In this document: positions 1 through 33,440 of the stretch, piece after piece
How positions within the stretch are numbered: position 1 is the first letter of the stretch
Layout of the letters: each line of letters starts with the position of its first letter
Source of the DNA: Luscinia megarhynchos
Lineage: Eukaryota > Chordata > Aves > Passeriformes > Turdidae
NCBI GenBank assembly: GCA_034336665.1
Contig: CM067592.1
Span: forward strand, 35,839,889-35,903,888
Direction: 5' to 3'
Length of the DNA: 64,000 nt
The notes under the pieces: model-generated
Databases searched by the model: none
What the model saw: only the letters and a program-made list of their open reading frames with translations
Told to the model about the DNA's origin: nothing
Translations under genes and position numbers: made by a program

Positions 1-22225
<22,225 letters not shown>

Positions 22226-22601
22226 TGCCGTGCGCGGGCGGGGTGAGGCGGGACAGGGCAGGCCGGGACCGTGCAGGGCAGGCAGGGAAGCACAGCACAG
22301 CACAGGGGCCCGGCCGGCGGCTCCCGGCGGCTCCAGCCGAGCGCTCACCGCGCCCCCGCGACACCGGAAACGGCCCGGCCCGGCCGCCGCGCGCCGTGAT
22401 GACGCAGCGCAACGGGGAAGTTGCTAGAAAGGGGCACCGCCCGTGCGCGCGGCCGGGCGCGCGCCCCCGCGGGGCTGCGCGTGCCCGCGGCCCGAGCCGC
22501 GTGACTCAGGCGGGGCGTGGCCGCTTCCGGCCCCGCGGGCCGGGCCCGCGTCCCGCGGCGCGCTGCGGGGGCGCAGAGCCTGTCCCGCTCTCGGCGAGAG
22601 G

Positions 22602-23022
22602 CGAGGCAGACAAGGAGCTACTGGAGAGGCTCCAGCAGAGGGTCACAAGGACGGTTTGGGCTTTGGAGCTTCTCTCATATGAAGAGAGACTGCAGGGGCT
22701 GGGCCTGTTCAGTCTGGTCTGAGTGAGAGGGCATTCATCAATACATAAAAATATCTCAAAGGTGGGTGCCGAGAGGATGGTGCCAGGCTCTTCAGTGACA
22801 GATCGAGGGGCAATGGCCATAAACTGAAGCACGGGAATTTCCACTTCAACGTGGAGGAGAGCTTTACACCGAGGGTGGCAGAGCTCTGGACAGGCTGCGC
22901 AGGAAGGTCATGCACTCCCCTGTGTGACCTGCTCCAGGTGATCCTGCCTTGGCAGAGGGCTTGGACTGAATGATGATCTTCAGAGGTCTCTTCCAACCCT
23001 AACAATTCTGTTACTCTGTGGT
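22602..23022 (+). mobile_element. CR1 LINE, 3' portion
   Basis: It reads from GCTACTGGAGAGGCTCCAGC through CATATGAAGAGAGACTGCAG, GACAGATCGAGGGGCAATGG and GGTCTCTTCCAACCCTAACA to an ATTCTGTTACTCTG tail, which is the classic CR1 3' end. It borders the CpG island on the side away from UBQLN1. A second copy is at about 39,160-39,585. Confidence 0.88.
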
Positions 23023-24961
23023 TTTAGTTTTTAGTCATTTTCCTCTGTGTGCTTGAACCACTTAGTTAAGGTGATTAGAAGTGGTACTTACTTTAGTGGT
23101 ACACCATTAGTGATGCTAAGGTGGTGTTGTAAGTATTAGATCAAGCCTTGTCAACAAACTTTATCACACTTTCGCTGTGACAAGATCCAAGGGATTGGCC
23201 TGAAGTCATGTCAGGGACATGTTTTTTGCCCAGAGGCTGGTCTGGCCCTGGAGCAGGCTCCCCAGGGACACCGTCATAACACTTTTGTGGTCACTCACAC
23301 CTGCTTTTGCTGATGTCTTTGGGGTGATTTGGTTGAGTGACATAAACTGCCCCTCACCTGCTGTGCCAGGACCTTCCACCCCCACACAGGCAGTACAAGC
23401 CACAGGAAAGCTTAATATTTATTGTCAGATAAAAGGGATACATGCTTTGGGTTTTCAGTAAATCCATCCAAAAGATCACGAGAAGTTTCCCAACTAGGGT
23501 CTGGGAGTGCAGGTGTTGGCCATGCAACTGTGGTTTTTCTGGAGCTCCAGTCCATAAGACAGGAGGTGTTAAAAAGAAAGACCTGTAGTGAGATGTAGGG
23601 GTTTGGTGTTGGAAGATGCAAGAAAATTAACTTGACATCATTTGTGGATCTACATCAATGAAATAATTCAGTACCTGTTGCTTTTAAGTTACTTGGCCCT
23701 AGCTAAAGAGTAGTAAGTACCTGAGATTTACTATCTTAAAGGTATTCCTAAGGTAAAGTTCTATAGCTGGAAGTCACATATTCTTCAAACCAAAAAAACC
23801 TCATGCACAAATTAAATTTGCATTACCAACTTAGGCATTCTTCCCAAATATTCTTGCCTCTCAGGAAATTCAAGACATCTGCCTCTGTTTTGGTGTAAAA
23901 TACATATGTGGCTTTGAACTGTAGAATTAAATGTCCTTTTTTGCATAGATGAGAACATATGTTTCCCACAGCACTACTAAAATACAGCATGGTAGGCTCC
24001 AAAACTCTTAACATTTTTACTAAAGTAACTGAATACCTGCTAAGAGACCTTAAAAAAGGAATACCAAAGATTTGGCTGAAGGGAATTCCAGGTTTTGCCT
24101 GTTCTAGAGCTTTTGTTTTTTGCAGACAAGAATTACTCCAGGCATATTCAAGTATTAAGCCTTTCTTGGTCACACGTCCCTTTCACCCATTGGTTGTGAC
24201 GCTACAAGGCGTTGACTTCTGTTGCAGCAGAACACTTGGACATGTGCCTGTGCCACCTTCTCTTGTTGACTGGCAGAGTGAGGGACAACACACAGTAAGT
24301 AGCATTCTGCACTGCAATCAAGCAGTGATCCAAGCAGAGATTAGATCAAAGAGCAAGGAGATACTCCTCATCGCAGGCTGCTTACAGTTCATAGATATAA
24401 CTCATGCAGGCTGTATGAGAAGACTCTGTACCAGAGTAGCACAACTTCTACCTGGTTATAGCTAGCAGAAGTTTACTAGTTAGAAGTATAATCATTTGTG
24501 TTATTTGCTGAAGTATATTTATTGTAAATGGCAGGGATACTAAAAGTTATAGAAAATATCTTGGGAGTTATTGAAAGTTCTTAGCAAAGCAGGGAACTTT
24601 TAACAATGTTTTTATCTTCATGTTCAATTTTTGGTGCAGATAACAGGAATATGAGATCTCAATTTTGCCCAGAACTGAAAGAGGGTCCAGATGGAAAATA
24701 CTGTAAACCAGAAGGACATGCATAGTGGGTTCTCCAGTCAAACAGTTGAGAACAAAAGCTTATATATGGATTGCATGGAGAAAATGAAAACAATACAGCA
24801 AGAATTTTGAGTTCTTTCACTTCTTTCTTTCCTCTTACTTTTCCTTTTCTTTCCACTTTCTTCCACCTGTACTTATATTTACTTTCTAAAAACCACCTGC
24901 GGGCAACTTTTCTTCATTAATTGCTGATATTAAATAAAAAGAATTCCAGCATGTTTAGGCG
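23023..24961. other. Upstream flank of UBQLN1, no gene recognised
   Basis: Unique AT-rich intergenic DNA ending at the gap. A 168-codon open frame (23,959-24,465, plus) has no recognisable domain and is interrupted in the second copy, so I do not call it a gene. Confidence 0.7.
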
Positions 24962-25061
24962 NNNNNNNNNNNNNNNNNNNNNNNNNNNNNNNNNNNNNNN
25001 NNNNNNNNNNNNNNNNNNNNNNNNNNNNNNNNNNNNNNNNNNNNNNNNNNNNNNNNNNNNN
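24962..25061. other. Assembly gap (100 N)
   Basis: Exactly 100 unknown bases, the conventional placeholder for a gap of unknown size. The last bases before it (ending GCATGTTTAGGCG) recur at about 41,510-41,523, so the flanking contigs overlap rather than being separated. Confidence 0.98.
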
Positions 25062-27399
25062 TATAATATTACGAATCATCCCAACATTAACCACATAAAC
25101 CACCAGATCTTTAATCACCAAAAGTGCCACGGCGGAAGAAAAAGGTAAAGAAGAATCCAACATTGTTCGTCGAAGTCATCGAAATGCACCAATCGGGAAG
25201 TTATGGAAATCGCCGCCAAAGACCAGTAAACAAATGTTTGTTTTATCGATTTACGCCGACATCGAAAAGAAACCACCGGAATCAAGCAGCAATTTACTGA
25301 TGAAATTCAACAAATACCGGTAAATTCCGTCAGCGGAGCATGAGGAGGAGAAAAGTCTGGTATAATGGAGACTCTGCAGATGTTCCGGTGGTGAGGCAGC
25401 CGCCCTGCAAGCCAATGGGAGTCCAGTCCATGGGGATAGGAGGACCCAACGGCAGTGGAGTGGTTCGCGCCGACATTACGATGCCTGAGAGGAAGTTGCC
25501 ACCCGGTAAGTTCCAGGTTGGAGAGGTCATGGCGCAGAGACCCGTACTAATCTGTGCAGGAGGAGCCCATGCTGAAGAAGCATGGACCGTGGGTGACCGC
25601 ACATTGAAGCGGTAGCCGTCCCCTGGGGACCCCAAGTGACCATTGCAGCGGGTAGCTCAGGAGAACTGAAACCCAAGATGGAATCGATGTTTGGGGAGAA
25701 CCCAACCCGCCAAGAGGAATCCATACCGGAGAAGGGAACAATTCCTTAAGGAAATGCGTTCAACCTTGTGATGAGTTGATCAACCCCATCGCCCTGCACT
25801 CATGGGGCGAACCGCCAAAGCGGCGATGAGTAGAGGGAAGATGTTTCTAAGGTCCGTTCTTATTTCTGGCCATCCAGCCCGATTTTGCCACGGCAAACGC
25901 AAACCAGCGGCCCACCGCCAAAATTGAATCCAACGATATTTGGTTTTAAATCCGTAAAATAATCATACCATCCGGCAGCTTCCGCTGCCGCAAATAGCAA
26001 ACAACATTTATGGAGTTTTAAACCAGACCGATGAGCAATTGATGAAAATATATATTATAAATCTGTTCCGATTATCATAAGTTTTGTTTTGGCATCAGTT
26101 TTCAATTTCTTCTAGCAAGAGTCCCAACGACCGCGATCAACTCTGTCAGGTCACTTCTGGTCCACAGCAGCAAAAAGAAGCAAGTGCCAAAATGAAGAGA
26201 GACAACCTTCATAACACACATGCCCTTCTGGTCCCAAATCTGCAAGCCGCAGATTCCCAAACAAGTTATTTGGCGCTCAACTGAAAGAAGAACTTACTTT
26301 CATCCGAAAGCCAGTTTTAGTTGACAATAGTTACAAATAAACACCGATTCTCAAGAAGTAAGCTTCACCTGAAGGCCCGGCCATATGAATCAGCTCAAAC
26401 TTCACCCCTGCCGACTCTGCAATGAAATCTCCTTTATTCCAAACATAATATCCCCTTAGTCATAAATACGCAACCGAAACGCTTCGCGCTGCGAGTCGAG
26501 TGATACGGTAGCACGATCACTGGCAAATGCGGATCAGCAGAATGGTCAACGGAATTACCGAGTAACGGGACAGCTCGGTGCCGAAGCCTGATCAGCAAGC
26601 AAAAGTGGTGGATGCGCAGACGGCAGCGGAAAACATCTGCTGATTTCATCAATTCCAGCGGAAGCCCCAGTCGCCCGTTCTGGCTCCGCTCCTTAGTCAG
26701 ACAACAGCGATGCCCTGCCCATCTCACCCTTTAGATGCCTCTGCGGCCACAGCCGCCAAAATAAGCGCCCACCTGATGATTATATGAGTCCCTTCCACCA
26801 GAGGTGCTATCAAGGCCAGCATTGCCAGCCCATAAATGCCACCGTAACAGGTATTCGTAGCGGAAGCGCCGCAATTAAACAAGGCGGAAGCTGCGCGGCA
26901 ACAAACGCGGTGAACTCTTTAGTTCAACCGAATCAACGGTCACCGCAGATATCCGGTCGCCATCCGGGTCTCGAAACCGTTAAAACGGAAATACGCCGCC
27001 GGCGTCTGGCAGCTGCAGCGCCACCGGTTGAGTAGTTAATCACCTGCGTATAATCGAAGCGTTTCACTTTACATCAATTTGAAGGGCTGGCATCACTGAA
27101 CCTGGCCGCCAGCAGACTTCAGCATTGCCGCATCCCCACAAATTTTAAAATCAATAAAATACCAGGTAGTTTAGAGAACATGGCAGAGGGCAGCCTGGCG
27201 ACTAATACATGGCGAGAAATTGTCCAAATAATCAGGGAGATGAAATTATTACGTTATTGTTATTATAATGAGAGAGAGTGAGAGAGAGGATTAAAACCCA
27301 AAAGAAACAAATGACAAACAACACCAGCACTCACTGACTGACGCCTGCTGTTCCCTTCACTGGCAATGCTCCAGACACACTGCCCAAGGTAAAGTATAT

Positions 27400-27645
27400 A
27401 TAGGCAGGTGTTAGGAAAGCTAAAGCAGGATGAAGCAAACTCCAGCCAAGAACACTAAGGTAACAAAAATCTTCAGCATTAGAAGGAAACATCGGGAAAT
27501 GTGGCCCCTGCAGACTCTGGAAGACAGAGGAAGGACATAGGGAAGGCTGAGCACTAACTACTTTTTGCTCAGTCTTCACCCAAGTTTACCAGCCACACTG
27601 CCCAAATTGCAGGAGGTGAGAACGGGGACTGCAGCAAGAACCTCC
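27400..27645 (+). mobile_element. CR1 LINE internal fragment
   Basis: TTTTTGCTCAGTCTTCACCC, then AGCCACACTGCCCAAATTGC and AAGAACCTCCCAAAGAC resemble the 5' part of the CR1 reverse-transcriptase ORF. The minus-strand ORFs overlapping this stretch are therefore shadows. The borders are approximate. Confidence 0.55.
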
Positions 27646-28917
27646 CAAAGACCCAGGGATTGAGAAAGCATTGAAGAAACCAGTGCATGTCCAATAAACT
27701 GGCCATGAAAGAGCAATAAAAGCATATTAATTTCAACTTTTCGCCATCTCACTTCATCTAAGCTAAGCTCAACATTATCCATCTCTTCTTCTCCCTCCTT
27801 CCACCTCGAATCTACAGGAGTTGCTTTACGCCTCTGGCAGAGCTGCGTACAGAGTTTAAGCTCACCAAATGCTCTCAAGATGGACTCCGTCGCCTTGATT
27901 TTTAGGTAATGATCAACTGCAAACACACTGAAAACAAGATGCTTAAAGATTTTTTAATTCATTTTATTACTCCGCGACAAGAGAAGTAACTACCAATAGA
28001 AACCCCAAAAGCTATACAGTATTTTTACCTGGTGGTTAAAAGTAATTAAGAGTACCACATTGACCATGAATAGAAGCTAGTAATTTCTCCACTACAAATC
28101 AGAATACATGTTAAAAATCTCAGTGAACAAGCCAAATAGCCATAGCTAAATTCCAGATAATAAGGCCATGGCTCTTTAATGAATACCACAAAGTACCTCA
28201 TAAAGTTAATTCAGAATATTGGAGATACTGTTATAATGCGGCTCGCACAGTTAAATGTAAAGAGACAACCAGAACAGTAATTCTAGTATACTCTAATCAG
28301 TTGCTTTAAGATTTTTTCTCAGATAGTTGCCAAAGGTCCCTTGGGCAATTCTACACCAACTAAGTCCTACAACTTTTTCTGTTTTTTTTTTTGTTTGCTT
28401 TGTTTTGTTTTGCCTTCTTTATGCCTGTTTTGCCTTTGGCCAGTTTTTGCCTTTTTGTTTGTTTTTCCATTTCATTTCACCTTAAAACTTGTTCACAAAG
28501 GCACAAAGTTCATACTTACAAATTAAAGCAAAGATGGTAAACTGTCATGGTAAAAAATCTTCCAGCATTTTGCTACTCAAAACCATGCCAAAATCACAAT
28601 AAGCAGCATTGAAGGTAACACCCCAGCTCTACCAATGTTTCCCTTAATGTGTAACCTGCTAATAAATTACTATGGAAGGATACTCGTTTAAGTAGTAAAT
28701 AAATTGGCCATTTTGTAGTGGTCGAATAAACCGTTTTATCCAACAAAGATATATCTGGAAATTATATCACCTCGCATCAGACTGATTTTTTAGTTATAAC
28801 AAGACAATCCCAAGAGTCAGAATGAAATAAAGCAATTTGAAAGATTAAAGAGCTGTTATCAAAAATAAATTACATTTTTTCCAGTTGCTGTTCACTGCTA
28901 TGAAGGCTGAGAGGTGT

Positions 28918-29060
28918 TAAAGCAGCCTTTCAATAGCTGCATTGATGTCTCCCTCCTGTTGCTATTAGGCTTGTAAATCTGTTTTCCACGGTTCAGAAAG
29001 CCCATTACGCTGTTCCAGTTGTTGCTTGTACCCAACTTCACTTTGCAACCGCCAAGAACA
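28918..29060 (-). pseudogene. UBQLN1: Degraded copy of the UBQLN1 UBA-domain exon
   Basis: On the minus strand, with small indels shifting the frame, one reads fragments QQLEQ, MGFLNR, LQA, IAT, GGDINAAIERLL. These are the successive pieces of the ubiquilin UBA domain. The DNA stretch GGGCTTTCTGAACCG and the run coding DINAAIER are intact. Frameshifts and TAA/TAG triplets interrupt it. Context points to a low-accuracy duplicate of the true last exon, which should lie left of the window, rather than to a real pseudogene. Confidence 0.7.
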
Positions 29061-29900
29061 AAATTTCAAGCCACAGCTACAATATGATATTTGAAGCAAA
29101 ACACAATTCAAAACATAGGGTGGGTTCCGGAATAATTACCTATCCCTTCGAATTTTGATCATACCTTCCTAGTTCCAAAAATATATTCGCATCAAATCTC
29201 AATTAGTAATTTCAATCTGCGATTCAACAAACAGCTTGATAGGGAGATTCAAAATTAACCAAGCAATATATATGTCCCAGCTAAACAGCTCTTCAAAGAC
29301 ATGCATGAAAGTTTTTAAAACAAACAGAATTGAAATCTGCCAGCGTGGAACAGCAAAGATTATGTTGTTGTCAGCACCCCCGAACATCACCGGGCTTCTT
29401 ATTTTCCCAATGGATAAAAATCACCCTTTGAAGGTAAATGACCTGCAAGCAATTGCCGCTACATCGTGAAAAATTACCAAAACCCCACTGCTGTCCCATT
29501 CCGGCAAACCGTTTAGCTGTACTGGCAGCGATACGTCCGACAACAATATTGGGAAAAATCCCTGCTCATCGTAATGGTATGACCCCGGCGCGTTTTGAAC
29601 GACGCAGAGCATTTTCATACTACCAAAACAGCCAATTGGAAGACCCTTTGCTTCCCCACGGGATGTTTCCGGACCAGAACCGGCGGGCTTCCCACCGCGA
29701 CTTCGTCTTCCAGCGCTCACAACTACAACGAAGATCGACGGCAATATCTGGAATAAAGCGCACGCCGGTAATTCTCCTCCGCATTGGTAGCCACATAGGA
29801 CGCAGCAGAAAACGGCTGTTCTTTCAGTAACGACGGCGTCATCGAATAATATGAAATTCCGCATAATGGCGGCATCGTCCAAATTTTGTTAATCATCTAA

Positions 29901-29998
29901 TCTGGTATAAGCCCCTGCGTTTTGTTTTCGCTGAATGTCCGCGTCCTCGCCGACCAGCAGAGCCCGTATTGTTTATAACGTCGTGATCCCGCAATTCA
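29901..29998 (-). pseudogene. UBQLN1: Degraded copy of UBQLN1 exon 9
   Basis: CTGGTATAAGCCC matches the exon 9 end at 132-144. The following bases keep the order of the original (GAATGTC, AGCAGAGCC) with heavy substitution and indels. It does not code for the exon 9 peptide. The colinear flank continues, for example CAGAACTTGGC at about 30,062 against 336. Confidence 0.6.
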
Positions 29999-31930
29999 GC
30001 GAAATATATAAACTCTTCGGCCATATGTGGTATTTGTTCGGTCATGATGAATCCAACATACCAGAACTTGGCCTTTGATTTTGTGCAGTCGAATATTTAC
30101 CAAACCTTCTGCTGGTTTTTCCTTCCAGAAAACCGCCAGTGCATCAGTGAACTCTCGATGGAAAAAGCCTTCTTAATGAGGAATTCATAAAGCATTTTCT
30201 ATCATAATCCTAACCATGACCACGCCGACCTGCCGTGCTGGCACCGGTAATTTAACTCCATCATAAAACCCATACGAACGCCGGAACTCTGGAAACCTGG
30301 ACCCAATACCAACAAAATTACAAGTCTTTTTCCCAGCTGGGTTTTGCGAATTCACCGCACCCGACGTGATTTATCGCGCCATCTCTCATCCGGCGCCAGC
30401 CGAAAACATACCGGTAATGTTCGTCATCATCAAGAACGTCCGGTAAAACGATCCAAAACTCGGCGAATGAAACAAACAGTTGAAATCGCCCGTAAGCGAA
30501 GCTGCAGCATAACTGGCAATATTGATCATAACGGAATTTACCGAAGGAAATTTCAATAATTTTCTGGGAAGCGCGATCCGATCACTTTGATTGGCTTCCG
30601 CAGTAACGGCAAGAAAGATATCACCAACAAAGAGCCATTTCGGTAATCAGGATTAAAGGTCAATACACTTCGGTCAAGCGTCCACTTCAATATCGCAAAG
30701 AAATCATCAATCCGGTATAATGAAGAAAACGCCGCTTTAAAGCGGCCAATAATTAATAGAAAACGCGAATATTATTCAACTTTGCATTGCAAACAAGGTC
30801 GTGTCCCGGCTCTGCAAGACAAATTCCAAACGTGATAATAACAGTAAAAGAAGATGCCAACACAAAATGTCGGCATATATCTCTACCGCCTCTGCCAAAC
30901 AAATTCGCCCAGACTGTTTACAAACGCAAAATGTTCCTGTCGCATTATGTTCATCCAACGTGGTCTCTAAAACGTACCAAACAGCATCTCTTAAACACCG
31001 TACCGTAAAATGCAAGCAAGCCCGGCCATTGAAATCATCATCAGCATGATACCGTAATAAAGGGGCGGACAATAGCGCCGCTGCCATTAATCTTTCCAGC
31101 GAAAACGCGGTTTTCAGCTTCAAATATAGAAGTAACATTAATGTCGAATTCGCCAGAGAGCGCGGTCAGTAGCATGGGCGGAAGCCAATAATCGGTTACC
31201 GTACCGCAGCAACATTGCTCCATTGATCAACATCTCGGTCAGCGAGCCGCGATCCATCCTTAATTTGCTGAAGAAAAGCCAGCCATTGTCCTCATCTGTT
31301 CCCTGAAGCTGAGATCTTAAACAAATGCGCATCGTCTACCATTCAACCGCATCAGCCATGTCCGGTTTCAGAGGTTTTAAACAACCACTGATAATATAAG
31401 CAGTAATATCTAAGAAAAATTCACAGAATAATAATCATCTACCCCTTCACCAAACCTTCTGGGGTGCCTACCCCGCTTAAGCTTCACCTTTCGCCTGTCA
31501 GCCTTTATCCCAGCGAATGACTTCCAGATACAAATGAGGCAGTATTGCCAAGTACCACAAGAAAATCCTTTCGTTCAAAATTCTCTACAAATCTACTAAT
31601 AGCTTGCTGTAAATATCACCCGGGAAGTCGGGCGATACTTCCAAGGAGCATTTCGAACACAGAAGAGTATAAATACGTTTTCAACCCCCAAACCAGAACC
31701 TGACTTTCAATATTACCTACCTTAAATAAAAAATCGCGAAGCTCAAAGGTACCGGAACACTATTTCCGGTAGCGCTACGCGTAAATGTCTGGCGATGGGG
31801 AAATTTGCCATTGACAAAAATCCAGCAGATGTCGGCGCCGGCATCCGCACGGTAAAACACACCCAAATGAACACCGGAAGGATTCGGCTTAATGATTACC
31901 GAAGAATACAAAATGAAACAACCACCAACA
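29999..31930. other. Degraded colinear copy of UBQLN1 introns 7-8
   Basis: Anchors in the same order as the first copy include ATCAGTGAACTCTC (about 30,143 vs 423), ACGTGATAATAACAG (about 30,830 vs 1,714), CAGAATAATAATCATCTAC (about 31,424 vs 2,836) and ATACAAATGAGGCAGTATTG (about 31,528 vs 2,953). Between anchors the sequence is shortened and rewritten with CpG-rich words. Ends near the copy of exon 7 (GGCTTAATGATT at about 31,888 vs 3,649). Confidence 0.75.
31265..31351 (-). pseudogene. UBQLN1: Degraded copy of UBQLN1 exon 8
   Basis: It starts TTGCTGAAGAAAAG exactly as the first copy at 2,650, then drifts: CTCATCTGTTCCCTGAAGCT keeps the order of CTCATTTGTTCCTGAAGTT. Indels abolish the [11 protein letters not shown] reading. 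Confidence 0.7.
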
Positions 31931-33440
31931 CAGGAATGGAAGGAAGAAGGAAGAAGAAGAAATGGAAGAAGGAAGAAGAATGGAAACAGGGAATGGAATG
32001 GAAGGAAGAAGGAATGGAAGAAGGAAATGGAAGAAGGAAGGAAGGAAGAGAAGGAAGGAAGGAAGAAGAAGGAATGGAAGGGAAGAAGGAAGGAAATGGA
32101 ACGAAGGAAATGGAAATGGAAGGGAAGGAAGAATGGAAAGAAAGGAAGGAAGAAGTGATGGAACGAAGGAGGAGGAAGACGGAAATGGAATGGAAGGACC
32201 GAAGAGAATGGAAATGGAAATGGAAGGAAATGGAAGGAAAAGGAAGGAATGAAGGAAATGGAAATGGAATGGAATGGAAATGGAAGGAAATGGAATGGAA
32301 CAGGGAATGGAATGGAAGGAAGGAATGGAAAGAATGGAAGGAAGGAAGAATGGAAGGAAATGGAATGAAGGAATGGAAGGAAGGAATGGAGGAATGGAAT
32401 GGAAGGAAGAACATGGAATGGAAGGAAGGAATGGAAGAAGGAAGGAATGGAAGGAAGGAATGGGAAGGAATGGAAAATGGAAGGAAGAAGGAAGGAATGG
32501 AAGAAAATGGAAGGAAGAAGAAGAAGAAATGGAAATGGAAGAAGGAAGGAATGGAATGGACACACACGACGGACGATGAAGAAAGAATCGTTTAGGAACA
32601 CGGAAGGAACATAATGGAAGGAATAGGCCCAGCCCGAAGGAAATGGAATGGAAGAAAAGGAATGAAGGGAGGACATGGAAAGAAGGAATGGAATGGAAGA
32701 CATTTAGCATGGAATGGAATGGAAAGGGACAGGGAATGGAAGGAGGGATGGAATGGAAGGAAGGGGTGGAAGAAGGAATGGAATGGAATGGAAGAAGGAT
32801 GGAAGGATCAGACTTGGATGACAAAGAGAAATGAAATGGAATGGAATGGAAGAGAATGGAAGGAAGGAATGGAAGGAAGGAATGAAGAAAGGGAAAGGGA
32901 AGGAAGGAATGGAAGGAAGAATGGAAGAAACGTGAAGAACTGGAAAGCAGAAGAATGGAATGGAAATGGAAGGATGGAGGAACGAAGGAATGGAAACGAA
33001 TGGAAGAATGAACTCACGGGACACCACAGCACCGAAGAATGGAAGAAATGGAAGAAGAAGAACAGGAAGGAATGGAAGGGCACGCCCCGGACAGAACATG
33101 GGTGGAGGGACAAGCCCAGGAATCATGGATGGAAGCCGGAATGAAGTAGTGGATGGAAAGGTGGAATGGAAAGACCAAACAAACAGAAATGAATGAACAT
33201 GGACTTGGACTCAAATGGACTGGAATGGAATGGAAGGAAAAGAAGGGACAAGATCTCAACTTGAACTCATTGATCAAGGAAGGGAAATAAAATGGATGGA
33301 AGAATGGAAGAACTTGAAGGAATGGAAGAATGAACATGGAATGAAAATCATTTGAAATAAAAGAGGGAGAAGGAATGGAAAGCCCAGTGGTCAATGGAGT
33401 GGAATATTCAAAATGGAATGGAAAGAACATGGAATGGAAT
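31930..33440. repeat. GGAAT/GGAAG-rich low-complexity block
   Basis: About 1.5 kb almost entirely of GGAAT, GGAAG and GAAGAAG units on the plus strand, without a fixed higher-order period. A few ordinary-looking interruptions occur near 32,560-32,640 and 33,040-33,180. The long ORFs on both strands (up to 328 codons of Met/Glu/Gly/Arg/Lys, or Phe/Pro/Ser/Leu on the other strand) follow from the missing stop codons in such a repeat and are not genes. It sits between copies of about 3,660 and 16,822, replacing some 13 kb. Confidence 0.9.

Larger units (their letters stand above)
25062..29900. other. Corrupted contig end, probably a degraded copy of sequence left of the window
   Basis: This block starts right after the gap and has a patchwork texture: CpG-rich, almost bacterial-looking runs (for example about 25,800-27,060) mixed with ordinary AT-rich bird-like sequence (about 27,290-29,100). 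No intact gene is seen. Recognisable within it are a CR1 fragment (about 27,400-27,645) and a damaged UBQLN1 UBA exon (about 28,918-29,060). It passes into a degraded copy of the UBQLN1 exon 9 region at 29,901. By colinearity it should represent UBQLN1 3' sequence beyond window position 1. Confidence 0.6.

Noticed and set aside
23959..24465. 168-codon plus-strand ORF upstream of UBQLN1
   Set aside because: No recognisable domain, no splice context and ordinary composition. Its upstream half is interrupted in the second copy.
24921..25163. ORFs spanning the run of N
   Set aside because: They exist only because unknown bases are read as unknown residues.
25340..25615. 91-codon ORF in an unusually GC-rich, coding-looking patch just after the gap
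   Set aside because: No family resemblance that I can name. It lies in the corrupted block, so its reading frame cannot be trusted. It may be a damaged repeat from the left flank.
25800..27060. Bacterial contamination or horizontal transfer
   Set aside because: The texture is bacterial-like, but no recognisable bacterial gene is readable and the block joins sequence colinear with UBQLN1. An artefact explains both facts.
27576..27926. 116-codon minus-strand ORF that looked like a gene fragment
   Set aside because: It overlaps a CR1 fragment on the other strand, and the rest matches nothing I recognise.
31717..33430. Very long ORFs on both strands (up to 328 codons)
   Set aside because: They lie in the GGAAT/GGAAG block. 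The repeat simply lacks stop codons in several frames and gives biased Met/Glu/Gly/Lys or Phe/Pro/Ser/Leu strings.
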